Assembly (NCBI GenBank): GCA_963422445.2
Contig: OY729512.2
Coordinates: 248,001-312,000 of the forward strand
Direction of reading: 5' to 3'
From: G963422445 sp963422445
Lineage (GTDB): Bacteria > Pseudomonadota > Alphaproteobacteria > Thalassobaculales > Thalassobaculaceae
Length of the DNA stretch: 64,000 bases
Shown here: one piece after another, positions 8,241 through 17,366 of the stretch
Numbering within the stretch: the stretch's first letter is position 1
Layout: each line of letters starts with the position of its first letter
The notes under the pieces: generated by a model
What the model was told of the DNA's origin: nothing
The model's database searches: none
What the model saw: only the letters and a program-made list of their open reading frames with translations
Program-made: the position numbers and the translations under genes

Positions 8241-9264
8241 AAGTTACTCAAGAGCTCAATTTGAGTAGCCGCTCCGGCATCGTCGGTGTCCGCAGCGCCA
8301 CGTAGACCAGTCCGGGGATGATCTCGGGCAGGTCGAAGCGACGATTGAACCGGTACTCGAACTCCGCCAGATAGCGCTGGGCATACTTGGGACGAATCGC
8401 ATGGTCGGTGCCACGCAAGGCGCTCTTGATGTTGCCGAGAATCGTGTTCACCCCTCGACACTCGGGGTGCTCGACCGCGGCTTTCCCGCCGCCGGTCACC
8501 ATCGGCTCATGCACGCAGCCTGCCGCGGTCACGCCATTGAAGCAGGTCAGCCCATCGGAGAGCACTTGCGTGCCCGGACCCAGATGCTGCTGCGCCCAGG
8601 CGGCGATTTCGGTGAGACGGAAGCCCTCGACCACGGTGAGCGTCACGCGCAGCAGATGTCCCTGCTCATGGGTCTCGACCGCGGCGACGAACGGGGTCTT
8701 GCCCGGCGCGCCCGCCCGCGCTTGCCCCCGCTGCGCTCGCCCCCGAGATAGGAATCGTCGCGTTGGACCGACCCGCCGAGCGGGTGCTCTCGGTCTCGCT
8801 CCATCATCACCTGCATCAGCTTGTGGCGCATGCGCCACGCCGTGTTGTCGGAGATGCCAGGTTGGCGGTGCAGCGTCATCGCCGATGCACCCTTCTTGCC
8901 CTGGATCATGAAGTAGATGCCCTGGAACCACACCGTGAGCAGGAGCTTGGTGGAGTCGAAGATGGTGCCGGCGGTGATGGGAGTCTGGCGATGGTAGCGA
9001 TTGCACTGCTGGAGCTTTCGGGTATTCAACTGACAGCACCGGTCATGGGTGCGGTGTGGGCATAGAAAGCCGCTCGACCATCGCCATTGAAAGAGGGCAG
9101 CGAAGCACTGGTCTTCGCTGCCGTAGAGGGAGAGGAACGCATTGAGGCTGATTCCTTATCTGAAACTGCACTGGGTTGCGCACCATGTGAATGTTCTTTT
9201 TCTATCATCAGATGACATGGCAGTATTCGATATTAAATACTGCTTAGATTCGAGGGTAATCAGG
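8241..9264 (-). mobile_element. IS1595-family element copy 1 (decayed)
   Basis: Homologous along its length to the element at 41172-42189. The right end keeps the terminal repeat (CCTGATTACCCTCGAAT on the minus strand, ending at 9264). The first roughly ten nt of the left end are missing: where copy 2 has CCTGATTCCC, this copy runs into the IS110 tail. The transposase frame is broken at two or more points. Confidence 0.85.
8249..9186 (-). pseudogene. IS1595 (ISXO2-like) transposase, frameshifted
   Basis: Pieces in different frames together give an ISXO2-type transposase: the remains of a zinc ribbon (FLCPH...HDRCCQLNTRKLQQC), a helical region (TLHRQPGISDNTAWRMRHKLMQ), and the DDE core with DDSYLGGERSGG, SDGLTCF and EYRFNRRFDL. 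An extra T in the fourth to fifteenth codon region (CAGATAAGG against CAGAAAGG in copy 2) shifts the N-terminal frame, and another shift lies near 8710 in the Arg/Gly-rich stretch. One zinc-ribbon cysteine is changed (HRTH against HCAH in copy 2). Not functional. Confidence 0.85.
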
Positions 9265-9707
9265 TATTATTATGGTTCAGACACTAACAGAATGCCATTG
9301 ATCGCCCGAGCCATCGGCACCCGGCAACAGGAGACATTGCCAACTGGCAATGGCGCGAGACCGGCAGTATGAAACAACCCGATATCGGGCCTGAGTGGCG
9401 ACTGGCTTCGGCCGAAGCCGCCCCCATGTCCGCGATCGCATCGGGTTGCGGGGATACCTCGGTGTTACGGAATCCGATCCGCTCAAGCGATCGGGCGGCT
9501 CGATAATAGAGACCACAGGTCGAACCGAATAACAGCTCCCCCGAGGGAGAGGCTCAGCGAGACCGCGATCCATCGTCGCAAGGCTTTTGCAACGGCCTCC
9601 AAAATCAAGTATTTGTGTCGGCGGCTTCGCAAGACTAGGTTTTACCGTCATTGGGCCGGCGTTGCGCCCTGAACACGCCAATGGACAATCGAATGGAGTA
9701 CTGAGAC
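9265..9707. other. Non-coding stretch before the SDR operon
   Basis: About 440 nt with no convincing gene or IS remnant. It must contain the promoter of the rightward operon that starts at 9708. No operator for a FadR- or TetR-type regulator was recognised by eye. Confidence 0.5.
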
Positions 9708-10625
9708 ATGGCTGGCGACAGGTTATTGGAAGGAAAGGTCGCACTGATCACCGGCGCGGGTCGGGGCATCGGGCGCGATTACGCGCTGGCATTCGCAGCC
9801 GCAGGCGCCAGCGTGGTCGTGAACGACCCCGGCGGGACGACCACTGGCGAAGGCGAAGATCGCATTCCGGCCATGGAGGTCGCCAAGGAAATCGAAGACA
9901 ACAGCGGCAAGGCCGCCGTCAATTTCGACAGCGTTGCCGATTTCGATGCGGCCCAGAGCATGGTCGACCAGGCCATTTCGGAATTTGGTCAACTCGATAT
10001 CGTCATCAACAACGCCGGCATCCTGCGCGACGTGATTTTCCACAAGATGACCGAGGATGACTGGGATTCGGTCATCGCGGTTCATCTCAAGGGCAGTTTC
10101 AACACCAGCCGGGCCGCAGCGGCGGTTTTTCGCCAGCAGGAGTCGGGAGCCTTCATCCATATGACCTCGACATCGGGCTTGATCGGGAACTTTGGGCAGG
10201 CCAACTACGCCGCAGCCAAACTCGGCATTGCGGGACTGTCGAAATCGATTGCACTCGACATGGGCCGCTTCAACGTCCGTTCGAACTGTATCTCGCCATT
10301 TGCCTGGAGTCGCATGATTGGCACCATTCCCATCGGCGACGACGTCCAGCGTGCCAGGGTCGAAAAACTCAAGACCATGACCACTGCAAAGATCGCACCG
10401 GTCGCGGTTGCATTGTGTTCCGACCGCTCGAAAGTCACCGGCCAGATCTTCGGTGTCCGCAACAACGAGATCTTTCTGATGGGGCAGTCGCGGCCGCTCC
10501 GTTCAGTGCATCGCGGCGAAGGATGGACCCCGGAAACCGTACTTGATCACGCCATCCCGGCCATGGAGGCACACTTCTATCCGCTCGACCGCTCACAGGA
10601 CATCTTCACCTGGGATCCGGTCTGA
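9708..10625 (+). CDS. SDR-family dehydrogenase, MFE-2-like 3-hydroxyacyl-CoA dehydrogenase
   Basis: A 305-residue short-chain dehydrogenase with the NAD(P)-binding motif TGAGRGIG (residues 15-22), NNAG (101-104) and the catalytic S156, Y167 and K171 (TSTSG and YAAAK). The extended C-terminus and the DPGGTTTGEGE insertion are like the dehydrogenase domain of peroxisomal multifunctional enzyme type 2, so oxidation of a 3-hydroxyacyl-CoA to the 3-keto compound is likely. GGAG lies 9 nt before the ATG. It leads a four-gene operon with a MaoC hydratase, a DUF35 protein and a thiolase-like protein. In eukaryotes the first two activities are fused; here they are separate. The substrate is unknown. 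Confidence 0.88.
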   Translation: MAGDRLLEGKVALITGAGRGIGRDYALAFAAAGASVVVNDPGGTTTGEGEDRIPAMEVAKEIEDNSGKAAVNFDSVADFDAAQSMVDQAISEFGQLDIVINNAGILRDVIFHKMTEDDWDSVIAVHLKGSFNTSRAAAAVFRQQESGAFIHMTSTSGLIGNFGQANYAAAKLGIAGLSKSIALDMGRFNVRSNCISPFAWSRMIGTIPIGDDVQRARVEKLKTMTTAKIAPVAVALCSDRSKVTGQIFGVRNNEIFLMGQSRPLRSVHRGEGWTPETVLDHAIPAMEAHFYPLDRSQDIFTWDPV

Positions 10626-10661
10626 CCGCACGCAGCCTCCTTGACTGACGCGAGTCTCGCG

Positions 10662-11516
10662 ATGACTTTCGATTATCACCGGCTGAAATATTGGCCTTTC
10701 GAGGAGGTTGTTCAGTCCTGCACCGCCAGAGACAGCATTCGCTATGCGCTCAGCATCGGTATTGGCGCGGATCCGATGAATGAAGTGCAGATGCCCTATG
10801 TTTTCGAAGAATCCGGGCGCTTTGCGGCCGTGCCCACAATCGCGGTGGTACTCGGCAGTCCCGGCTTCTGGGCGCACGATCCCGAAACCGGGACCGATTG
10901 GGTCAGAATCCTGCATGGCGAACAGAAACTGGAGCTGCACCGGCCGTTGCCGACAGCCGCCACCGTCAAGACCCGCACCCGGGCTATCGGGATCGTCGAC
11001 AAGGGCGCACCGATCCTGACCGAGCGCGCCTTCAAGGACGCCGTTACTTACAAACCGCTCACCACGCTCACGTCCACGACCTTCGCCCACGGTAATGGTG
11101 GCTATGGCGGCCCGAGCGATCCGGCTCCGGAACCACATGCGCTTCCGGACCGCGACCCGAATCTGTTCTGTGATCTTTCGACACTGGAGCGGGCTGCGTT
11201 GATCTATCGGCCGTCCGGTGACTACAACCCGCTGCATACCTGCCCGGTGGTCGCCCGGACGGCCGGTTTCGAGAAACCGATCCTGCATGGCGTGCGCACC
11301 CTCGGCGTCGCCGGTCATCGGATCCTCAGATCCTGTTGCGACTATGATGCGACCCGCTTCAGGTCGCTCCAGCTTCGGTTCTCCGCACCGATCTATCCGG
11401 GCGAGACGATCCGCACCGAAATGTGGCGCGACGGCCCCCGATCTTCCTTCCGCGCCTCGGCTGTCGAACGCGCCGCCGTGGTGCTCAGTAACGGCCTGGC
11501 ATTGGCGGGCACCTGA
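10662..11516 (+). CDS. MaoC-type 2-enoyl-CoA hydratase (hydratase 2-like)
   Basis: This 284-residue double hot-dog protein contains the hydratase-2 signature YRPSGDYNPLH (residues 182-192), with D187 and H192 as the catalytic pair, followed by FEKPILHG. The N-terminal half is the degenerate, substrate-binding hot-dog repeat. It should hydrate a 2-enoyl-CoA to the (R)-3-hydroxyacyl-CoA, the substrate of the preceding SDR. An in-frame TTG at 10641 would add seven residues, but neither start has a strong ribosome-binding site; the ATG was chosen because homology begins there. It starts 36 nt after the SDR stop, in the same operon. Confidence 0.87.
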   Translation: MTFDYHRLKYWPFEEVVQSCTARDSIRYALSIGIGADPMNEVQMPYVFEESGRFAAVPTIAVVLGSPGFWAHDPETGTDWVRILHGEQKLELHRPLPTAATVKTRTRAIGIVDKGAPILTERAFKDAVTYKPLTTLTSTTFAHGNGGYGGPSDPAPEPHALPDRDPNLFCDLSTLERAALIYRPSGDYNPLHTCPVVARTAGFEKPILHGVRTLGVAGHRILRSCCDYDATRFRSLQLRFSAPIYPGETIRTEMWRDGPRSSFRASAVERAAVVLSNGLALAGT

Positions 11517-11563
11517 TCCAGGCCGAATGCCGGGCAACCGACTGCAACCAATGGACACTGCTC

Positions 11564-11977
11564 ATGACGAACGTAGAACGGGAACTGCCACGGCCGACGC
11601 CGGAAACGCAGCATTTCTGGGATGGCACGCGGGAAGGTGAACTGCGCCTTCAGACCTGTGGCGATTGTTCGAACACGTATTTTCCGCCACGGCATTTCTG
11701 TCCGGCCTGCGGATCGCAGAACGTGTCGGTCATCAAGGCGTCCGGCCGGGCCTTCCTGCACAGTTATGTCATCAGTCATCTTCCGGCACCCGGATTCGAG
11801 CCACCTTATGCCATCGCCGTAGCCCGACTGGCCGAGGGACCGAAAATGATGTGCAACATCCTCGAATGCGATCAGACACCGGATGCACTGGTTCTCGACA
11901 TGCCGCTTGAGGTGGTGTTCGAAAAGATCAATGACGAAATCACCTTGCCCCAATTCCGGCCGGCGGGAGGACAATGA
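11564..11977 (+). CDS. DUF35 / Zn-ribbon OB-fold acyl-CoA-associated protein
   Basis: The 137-residue protein has a rubredoxin-like zinc ribbon with four cysteines (C32, C35, C46, C49 in TCGDC and FCPAC) followed by a short OB-fold (AFLHSYVISHLPAPGFEPPYAIAVARL). Proteins of this family form complexes with thiolase-like partners; the DUF35 part of ChsH2 with Ltp2 in steroid side-chain degradation is the known example, acting as a retro-aldolase. The gene ends one nucleotide before the GTG of the thiolase-like gene, so tight translational coupling supports such a complex here (inference). Confidence 0.87.
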   Translation: MTNVERELPRPTPETQHFWDGTREGELRLQTCGDCSNTYFPPRHFCPACGSQNVSVIKASGRAFLHSYVISHLPAPGFEPPYAIAVARLAEGPKMMCNILECDQTPDALVLDMPLEVVFEKINDEITLPQFRPAGGQ

Positions 11978-11978
11978 C

Positions 11979-13118
11979 GTGAAACCCAACTCTGTCGCCA
12001 TCGTCGGCGCGTCCGAGACGACGGAACTCGGCAAGATCCCGAGCATGTCGCAGGTCCAGTTGCACGCCGACGCCGCGCTCAATGCGGTTGCCGATGCCGG
12101 GCTGGAACTCTCGGATATCGACGGCGTCGCCACGGGCGGCCACAACGCCGTCGAAATTGCCCATTATCTCGGCATCATACCGAAATGGCTTGATGGCACG
12201 TCCGTCGGTGGCTGTTCCTTCATGCTCCTGGTTCGTCATGCCGCAGCGGCGCTCAACGCAGATCTGTGCAATACCGTGCTGATTACCCATGGTGAAAGCG
12301 GCCGGTCGGGCCTTGGCCGGCACGGTTCGTCGATCTTTCCATCTTTGTTCCAGCAGCAATTCGAGCGCCCGTTCGGCGTGACCCGACCACCGACCATGTT
12401 CACGATACCGGTTTTGCGCTACATGAAGGATTATGGGCTCTCGGAGCAGACGCTCGCGACGGTCGCCGTGGTCCAGCGTGAATGGGCCGGGCGCAATCCA
12501 CGCGCCAGTTTCCGGGATCCGATCTCTGTTGACGACGTCCTGAATTCGCGGATGATCTGTTATCCGTTCCGCTTGCTCATGTGCTGTCTGGTCACGGACG
12601 GCGGCGGCGCCCTGATCATGACCAGGGCCGACCGGGCCCGTGACCTGCGTCAGAAGCCGGTCTATATCCGGGGCACCGGGGAGAGCGGCGAGACCCCGAT
12701 GATCAGTCAGATGTCGGATTTCACGTCTTCAGCCGCCTTCCGGGTTGCTGGCGCCAACGCGTTCGAATCGGCTGGCATCACGCAGAGCGACGTAGATCAT
12801 CTGATGATCTACGACGCTTTTGCGCATCTGCCGATCTACGGTCTTGAAGATCTCGGCTTCGTCGGCCGCGGCGAGGCCGGTCCTTTCATCGCGGACGGCA
12901 ACACCCGCCCGGGCGGACGGTTGCCGCTGAATACCAATGGCGGCGGACTCAGCTACATGCATTCCGGCATGTACGGCATGTATGCACTTCAGGAGGGTGT
13001 GCGGCAGATGCGCGGAACCGCGCCCGCCCAGGTCGAAGATGCGGAGATTTCAGTGGTCCATGGCGTTGGCGGCATGTTCAGCGCCAGCGGCACTATCGTC
13101 ATGACCAACCAGGCCTGA
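11979..13118 (+). CDS. Thiolase-like (lipid-transfer/SCP-x type) protein
   Basis: A 379-residue thiolase-fold protein, starting KPNSVAIVGASETTELG after a GTG whose GGGAGG lies 8 nt upstream. The open frame extends further left to 11883, but that part is antisense-free overlap with the DUF35 gene and does not look like thiolase. The canonical C-terminal cysteine motif is absent (HGVGGMFSASG instead), while NGGGLSYMHSG and a VGGCSF segment are present. This fits the non-canonical lipid-transfer/thiolase-like proteins that pair with DUF35 partners, either as thiolase or as aldolase subunit. It is the last gene of the operon and is followed by a strong hairpin. Confidence 0.86.
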   Translation: MKPNSVAIVGASETTELGKIPSMSQVQLHADAALNAVADAGLELSDIDGVATGGHNAVEIAHYLGIIPKWLDGTSVGGCSFMLLVRHAAAALNADLCNTVLITHGESGRSGLGRHGSSIFPSLFQQQFERPFGVTRPPTMFTIPVLRYMKDYGLSEQTLATVAVVQREWAGRNPRASFRDPISVDDVLNSRMICYPFRLLMCCLVTDGGGALIMTRADRARDLRQKPVYIRGTGESGETPMISQMSDFTSSAAFRVAGANAFESAGITQSDVDHLMIYDAFAHLPIYGLEDLGFVGRGEAGPFIADGNTRPGGRLPLNTNGGGLSYMHSGMYGMYALQEGVRQMRGTAPAQVEDAEISVVHGVGGMFSASGTIVMTNQA

Positions 13119-13128
13119 CGATTGCAAG

Positions 13129-13172
13129 GCCGTGCCGGCAGCCGTAACGGGTCAGCGGCGGGCCGGCACGGC
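13129..13172. terminator. Bidirectional hairpin between convergent thiolase-like gene and ruvX
   Basis: Arms 13129-13139 (GCCGTGCCGGC) and 13162-13172 pair perfectly over 11 bp with a 22-nt loop. The right arm lies within the last codons of ruvX. There is no long T run on either side, so it may act with Rho or as a stalling structure rather than as a classical intrinsic terminator. Confidence 0.5.
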
Positions 13173-13634
13173 GTCGAGCGCGGCTTGCAGAATATAAGTT
13201 GCGGCGGCCGAATCGATTTTCCGGGCCCGGTTGCGACGGCTCATATCAGCCTCCAGCATCACCCGCTCGACCGCCATTGTGCTCATGCGCTCATCCCAAA
13301 AGGCAACCGGGAGCCCGATACGGTCGGCGAGATCCGCCGACCAGTCGCGAGTCGCCTGAGCCCGCCGGCCCACGGTTCCGTCCATGTTGATCGGCAATCC
13401 GACCACCAGCGCGGCAACACCGCGATCGCGAGCGATTCCGGCAATCGCCATGGCATCGACGGCAAGCCGGGTTCTCGGCAATGTCTTGATCGGACTTGCG
13501 ATCGTGAGAGACGCGTCCGAGATTGCGAGGCCAATGGTTTTTTGACCGAGATCTATCCCGAGCAGACGCGCACCAACCGCAAGACGCTCGGCGAGGGTCG
13601 CGGGGTGATCGACAATAAGATCAGAAACGGGCAT
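13152..13634 (-). CDS. ruvX: Putative pre-16S rRNA nuclease / Holliday junction resolvase RuvX (YqgF)
   Basis: A 160-residue RNase H-fold protein with LLGIDLGQKTIGLAISD near residues 25-41 (first catalytic Asp), the conserved VGLPINMDGTVG, WDERMSTM (second acidic residue) and KIDSAAATYILQAALD (last Asp). In YqgF-family proteins this architecture serves 16S rRNA 5'-end maturation. The frame is open to 13733, but family members start close to MPVSDL, so 13634 was taken; the ribosome-binding site is weak. It converges on the fatty-acid operon. Confidence 0.87.
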   Translation of the reverse strand: MPVSDLIVDHPATLAERLAVGARLLGIDLGQKTIGLAISDASLTIASPIKTLPRTRLAVDAMAIAGIARDRGVAALVVGLPINMDGTVGRRAQATRDWSADLADRIGLPVAFWDERMSTMAVERVMLEADMSRRNRARKIDSAAATYILQAALDAVPARR

Positions 13635-13890
13635 TGACGCCGGTCTTGTCCTTCGTTCCGCAAGCATCTTGCGGTGCGCCGCGGATAACGCGCAACGCCT
13701 ATGCGCCGGTCCGGATCCGCTATCACAATGCAAAGCGGCGGCCCTTGGCAGACTCGCCGAGATCGTCGCTGCGACAAAGGGGACATTCGCCGATCATCCA
13801 CCGCAGGCCGCGCGGACCTCTCAACTGGCGCGCCGAATCAACCGGGCCGACGACAGGTTTCCCGATCCGCCGTCAGCTCGTTTCATGACC

Positions 13891-14373
13891 TCAGAGCTTG
13901 CCAAGGACATATTCGGCACTTGAGACCTCGAATGCCCCCGGCTCTTCAACCAGCATGTCCGTGACCGTGCCATCATCAACGATCATCGCATAACGGCCGG
14001 ACCGAACTCCCATTCCGCGGCCGGTCAGGTCGAGCACCTGGCCGAGCGCCTTGGCAAGTTCGGCACTGCCGTCGGCCAGCATCATGACCTTGTCGCCGAC
14101 ATTCTGATCATTGCCCCAAGCATCCATCACAAAGGCGTCATTGACCGCGACACAGGCAATCCGGTCGACACCCTTGGCCAGGATCTCATCCGCCTTGGCG
14201 ACGAACCCCGGCAGATGCCTGGCCGAACAAGTCGGCGTGAAAGCACCGGGAACCGCAAAAACAACGACCTTCTTGCCGCTGAACAGATCGGTGGTCGAGA
14301 TATTGTCGATACCGTCAGCCGTCTTGTGCTGCAATGTCACCGTGGGAACCTTGTCGCCAACCTTGATGCTCAT
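13891..14373 (-). CDS. Peroxiredoxin (Prx5-like)
   Basis: This 160-residue thioredoxin-fold peroxidase has the peroxidatic cysteine C49 in VPGAFTPTCS and the downstream MVLEEPGAFEVSSAE-type tail (here DMLVEEPGAFEV) typical of the Prx5/AhpE-like group. It reduces H2O2 and organic peroxides with electrons from thioredoxin or glutaredoxin. AAGGAAAGGG lies 7 nt before the start. It is 120 nt downstream of the DsbD-like gene on the same strand, so the two redox genes could share a transcript. No resolving cysteine is obvious, consistent with a 1-Cys mechanism. Confidence 0.92.
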   Translation of the reverse strand: MSIKVGDKVPTVTLQHKTADGIDNISTTDLFSGKKVVVFAVPGAFTPTCSARHLPGFVAKADEILAKGVDRIACVAVNDAFVMDAWGNDQNVGDKVMMLADGSAELAKALGQVLDLTGRGMGVRSGRYAMIVDDGTVTDMLVEEPGAFEVSSAEYVLGKL

Positions 14374-14495
14374 CCGTAAACCCTTTCCTTGATTGTTTGC
14401 CGCCGCGCATCAGGCCGCGCCGGGCGGCTGTTGATCAATGCCAACCCATCGGCCGGCCCATTTCTAGATAGGTTGATCTGGCGGCGAATCCACCC

Positions 14496-16643
14496 CTATT
14501 GCGGCGCCGTCGCCAACATCGGTGAAGCAGACCGATCCGAAACCGGTGTTCCGGTTTGGGCAGCATGAGCGAAAGCGTCGAGAACAGTTGCCTCCTCCAA
14601 CAGTTCCGGCAACACGATCCCGTCTGGCGCAGCCGGTCCGTAAACCGCATTGAACGGAATACCGTAACGTCCGAACGATGCCAGATAGGATGCCGTCGCC
14701 GCATCAGGCCTCGTCCAGTCGGCCCGCATCGCGATGACCCTGTCGCCGGCCAGTTGTTCGGCCACGCGACCGCGCTCCAGAACCAGAGTCTTGTTGACCT
14801 TGCAGGTCAGGCACCAGTCGGCTGTGACATCGACGAGGACGACATGGCCCGCAGAAATCAGATCCGTGATTCGCTCCGTCCCGAAGGCAGTCCACTGGAT
14901 CGGCATCGCAGGGTCCGTACGGCCCTGTGCCGGCTCCGTCAGGTCACGACCGGTACCGCCGAGCACAATGACCAAAACGGCGAGCCCGGCCACAGCGGCC
15001 GGCAGGACACGCCGGCCGCTGTGGCGCCACACCGCCAGCAACAGGCCTGCGAACAGGAGAAGTCCGATCATCACGGCCAGACGGACAGGCTGGAGCTGCG
15101 CCGCCATTACGGTCAATAGCCAGACCGCGGTCGCCAGCAAAGCAACTGCAAGCCCGAAACGCAGGTAGACCATCCAGCGCCCGGGACGCGGCAGGATACC
15201 GACCAGGCCCGGAAACGCCGCCACCAACAAATAGGGCAGCGCAAGTCCGACGCCCATGGCGAAAAAGATCGCCATGATCTCGATGGTGCCGCGTGACAGC
15301 GCGAATCCAAGTGCCGTTCCAAGAAATGGCGCCGAACAGGGTGTTGCCAGCAGCGTAGAAAAAGCACCACTCAGCATGTGGCCGATTAGTGTTGGTTTGG
15401 CGCCGTGCCGGCCCGGATCAGGCACCCCGAACCGTCCGAGAAAAGCCGGCATCGGCACCTCGAACAACCCGAAGAGATTGGCCGCAAAGGCGGTCAGAAT
15501 CAGCACCATGACCGTCAAGAATACCGGCTGCTGGAACTGCAACCCCCACCCCACCGCATGGCCTGCCGTCTTCAGTGCGATCACACTACCAGCAAGCAGC
15601 ATGAACGAGACCAGAATACCACCGGCAGACGCCAGAAAGCCGTGCCGGATCGCGCTCGACGCGGAGCCGCCATAACGCAGAACCTGCAACAACTTGAGCG
15701 AGAGAACCGGGAGAACGCACGGCATCAGATTAAGGATCAGACCACCGAGAACGGCGAAACCAAACATGGCCAGCCAGACCTCGACGGACGTACGATCTGT
15801 CGTCGCGACGAACCCGGTCTCCCCGATCATCGCCGGCGTCTCAAAGAACCGGTCGCCGTCGACCACCGTAAGCGTCACAACCAGCCCTGCAAGCCTGCCG
15901 TCTTCCGGAACCGTCGCCGGAATGCTTACCACGGCCCTCCGGCCGCCTTCGGCCTGCGTTACCGACGGTTTGCCGAAGGCGTAGCCCGCGTCTGCCTCGA
16001 CAAAAACATCCGGCTCCGACATCGGGCGGTCGGACATCAGAACCACATCAACCCGATCCGGCCGCGGCGACACGGCATCGACGACAGCAAGACCAGTCCC
16101 ATTGGGCGGTCCGGGATTCCGCGCACGATAGCGGCTGATGAGTTGTGTAAAGGCGGTCGGGTCGGCCCGGCCAGCAGGCAACATCAATACCAGCTGCGCT
16201 TCGATCGGTACACAGATCTCATTGCACGCCAGGGCATGGACAACCGCATCGACAGCCAGCGGACGCCCCGGCTCGGACAGGACTGCGGTGATCGGAATGA
16301 CGATCTCACCGCCATATCCATAGTTCTCGAAGCCGAACAGACTGAACCGCTCCGGCACCGGCCAGTGCCAGCGGAGGTCGCTCAGGTTTTCGGAGGCCTG
16401 TATCCGCAACTCCGGCGGGAATCCGGCGTCGCCCGATGTGCGCCAGTAGATCTTCCAGTCTTCCGCCAGGCGAAACTGCAGTCCCAGCGGCACCGACGTG
16501 GCATCGCCGGTAGTCGCAGCGGCGCTGATCAGGCGGATATCTGCGATCCTGTTACTCGCCCATTGCGACGCGGCCGGACTGGCAAGCGCCGATCCGGTCG
16601 TGGTCAGTATCAAGATCAGAAGGGTCGCGACGCACCGCATCAA
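14496..16643 (-). CDS. Thiol:disulfide interchange protein of the DsbD/ScsB family
   Basis: A 715-residue membrane protein. Residues 1-21 form a signal peptide. The periplasmic N-terminal domain holds C140 and C144 (ALACNEIC). Eight or so transmembrane helices follow, with the paired cysteines LMPCVLPVLSL and ATPCSAPFLGTA that shuttle electrons across the membrane. The C-terminal thioredoxin domain has ADWCLTCKVNK (CLTC, about residues 611-614). The order alpha domain - TM core - thioredoxin and the length fit ScsB-type proteins rather than the shorter CcdA. Electrons from cytoplasmic thioredoxin would be delivered to periplasmic thiol proteins. Confidence 0.9.
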   Translation of the reverse strand: MMRCVATLLILILTTTGSALASPAASQWASNRIADIRLISAAATTGDATSVPLGLQFRLAEDWKIYWRTSGDAGFPPELRIQASENLSDLRWHWPVPERFSLFGFENYGYGGEIVIPITAVLSEPGRPLAVDAVVHALACNEICVPIEAQLVLMLPAGRADPTAFTQLISRYRARNPGPPNGTGLAVVDAVSPRPDRVDVVLMSDRPMSEPDVFVEADAGYAFGKPSVTQAEGGRRAVVSIPATVPEDGRLAGLVVTLTVVDGDRFFETPAMIGETGFVATTDRTSVEVWLAMFGFAVLGGLILNLMPCVLPVLSLKLLQVLRYGGSASSAIRHGFLASAGGILVSFMLLAGSVIALKTAGHAVGWGLQFQQPVFLTVMVLILTAFAANLFGLFEVPMPAFLGRFGVPDPGRHGAKPTLIGHMLSGAFSTLLATPCSAPFLGTALGFALSRGTIEIMAIFFAMGVGLALPYLLVAAFPGLVGILPRPGRWMVYLRFGLAVALLATAVWLLTVMAAQLQPVRLAVMIGLLLFAGLLLAVWRHSGRRVLPAAVAGLAVLVIVLGGTGRDLTEPAQGRTDPAMPIQWTAFGTERITDLISAGHVVLVDVTADWCLTCKVNKTLVLERGRVAEQLAGDRVIAMRADWTRPDAATASYLASFGRYGIPFNAVYGPAAPDGIVLPELLEEATVLDAFAHAAQTGTPVSDRSASPMLATAPQ

Positions 16644-16799
16644 TCATCTCCGAGCGCCGGCAGCACAAGCTGCGGCAACAGGGGTCCCGGTTCCAATGTG
16701 GGGATGATAACCGGAAAATTCAGGCACAATTGCGGCCGAACGGCATTGGCTGATATGCTTGATCCGACTATTGGGGACTCTGTCACAAGAGGTCATGTC

Positions 16800-17366
16800 A
16801 TGGCAGACACCTATCTGATCGGCCAGTTACTGATCGCCATGCCGGCGATGCAGGATCCACGCTTTGCCCGCAGCGTGATCTATCTGTGCAACCACAACGC
16901 CGACGGCGCGATCGGTCTCATTATCAATCGTATCATCGAAAATCTTTCGGTTCAGGATCTGTTGCGCCATCTTGGTCTGGATCAGAGGACTCCGAATCCC
17001 GGCATTTCTCCGCACCTTCATTACGGAGGCCCAGTTGAAGAGCAGCGGGGTTTTGTCCTGCATAGCGACGATTACATGCGGTCGGACTCGTTGACCGCAG
17101 GCGATCGAATCGCGTTGACCGCGTCGATGGATATCGTTCGCGATATCGCCGACGGGCGCGGTCCCAGCCAGCATATTCTAGCCATCGGCTATGCCGGCTG
17201 GGGACCTGAACAGCTCGACCAGGAGATTCAGGACAACGCCTGGCTCAATGTCGATCCCGACCACCCGCTTATCTTCGACGACGATTTCGACGGCAAATGG
17301 GATCGCTGCATGGCCAAGATCGGCGTCGATGCGTCGCTGTTGTCAACCGTTGCCGGTCGGGCCTGA
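16800..17366 (+). CDS. AlgH/YqgE family protein (UPF0301)
   Basis: This 188-residue protein matches the UPF0301 family: GQLLIAMPAMQDPRFARSVIYLCNH at the start (conserved LIAMP and H), GAIGLIINR, HYGGPVEEQRGFVLH and the C-terminal IGYAGWGPEQLDQEI. Function is unsettled; AlgH was described as affecting alginate regulation. The ATG at 16800 has AAGAGG 7 nt upstream and is preferred to the upstream in-frame ATG at 16755. Its last 24 nt overlap the 3' end of ada on the other strand. It is divergent from the DsbD-like gene. Confidence 0.92.
   Translation: MADTYLIGQLLIAMPAMQDPRFARSVIYLCNHNADGAIGLIINRIIENLSVQDLLRHLGLDQRTPNPGISPHLHYGGPVEEQRGFVLHSDDYMRSDSLTAGDRIALTASMDIVRDIADGRGPSQHILAIGYAGWGPEQLDQEIQDNAWLNVDPDHPLIFDDDFDGKWDRCMAKIGVDASLLSTVAGRA

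Noticed and set aside
13635..13733. Upstream extension of ruvX to 13733
   Set aside because: The additional 33 codons do not resemble YqgF N-termini, which begin close to the LLGIDLG strand.
15405..16799. Long plus-strand frame leading into algH
   Set aside because: It is the antisense shadow of the DsbD-like gene; AlgH homology starts only at 16800, where there is a good ribosome-binding site.
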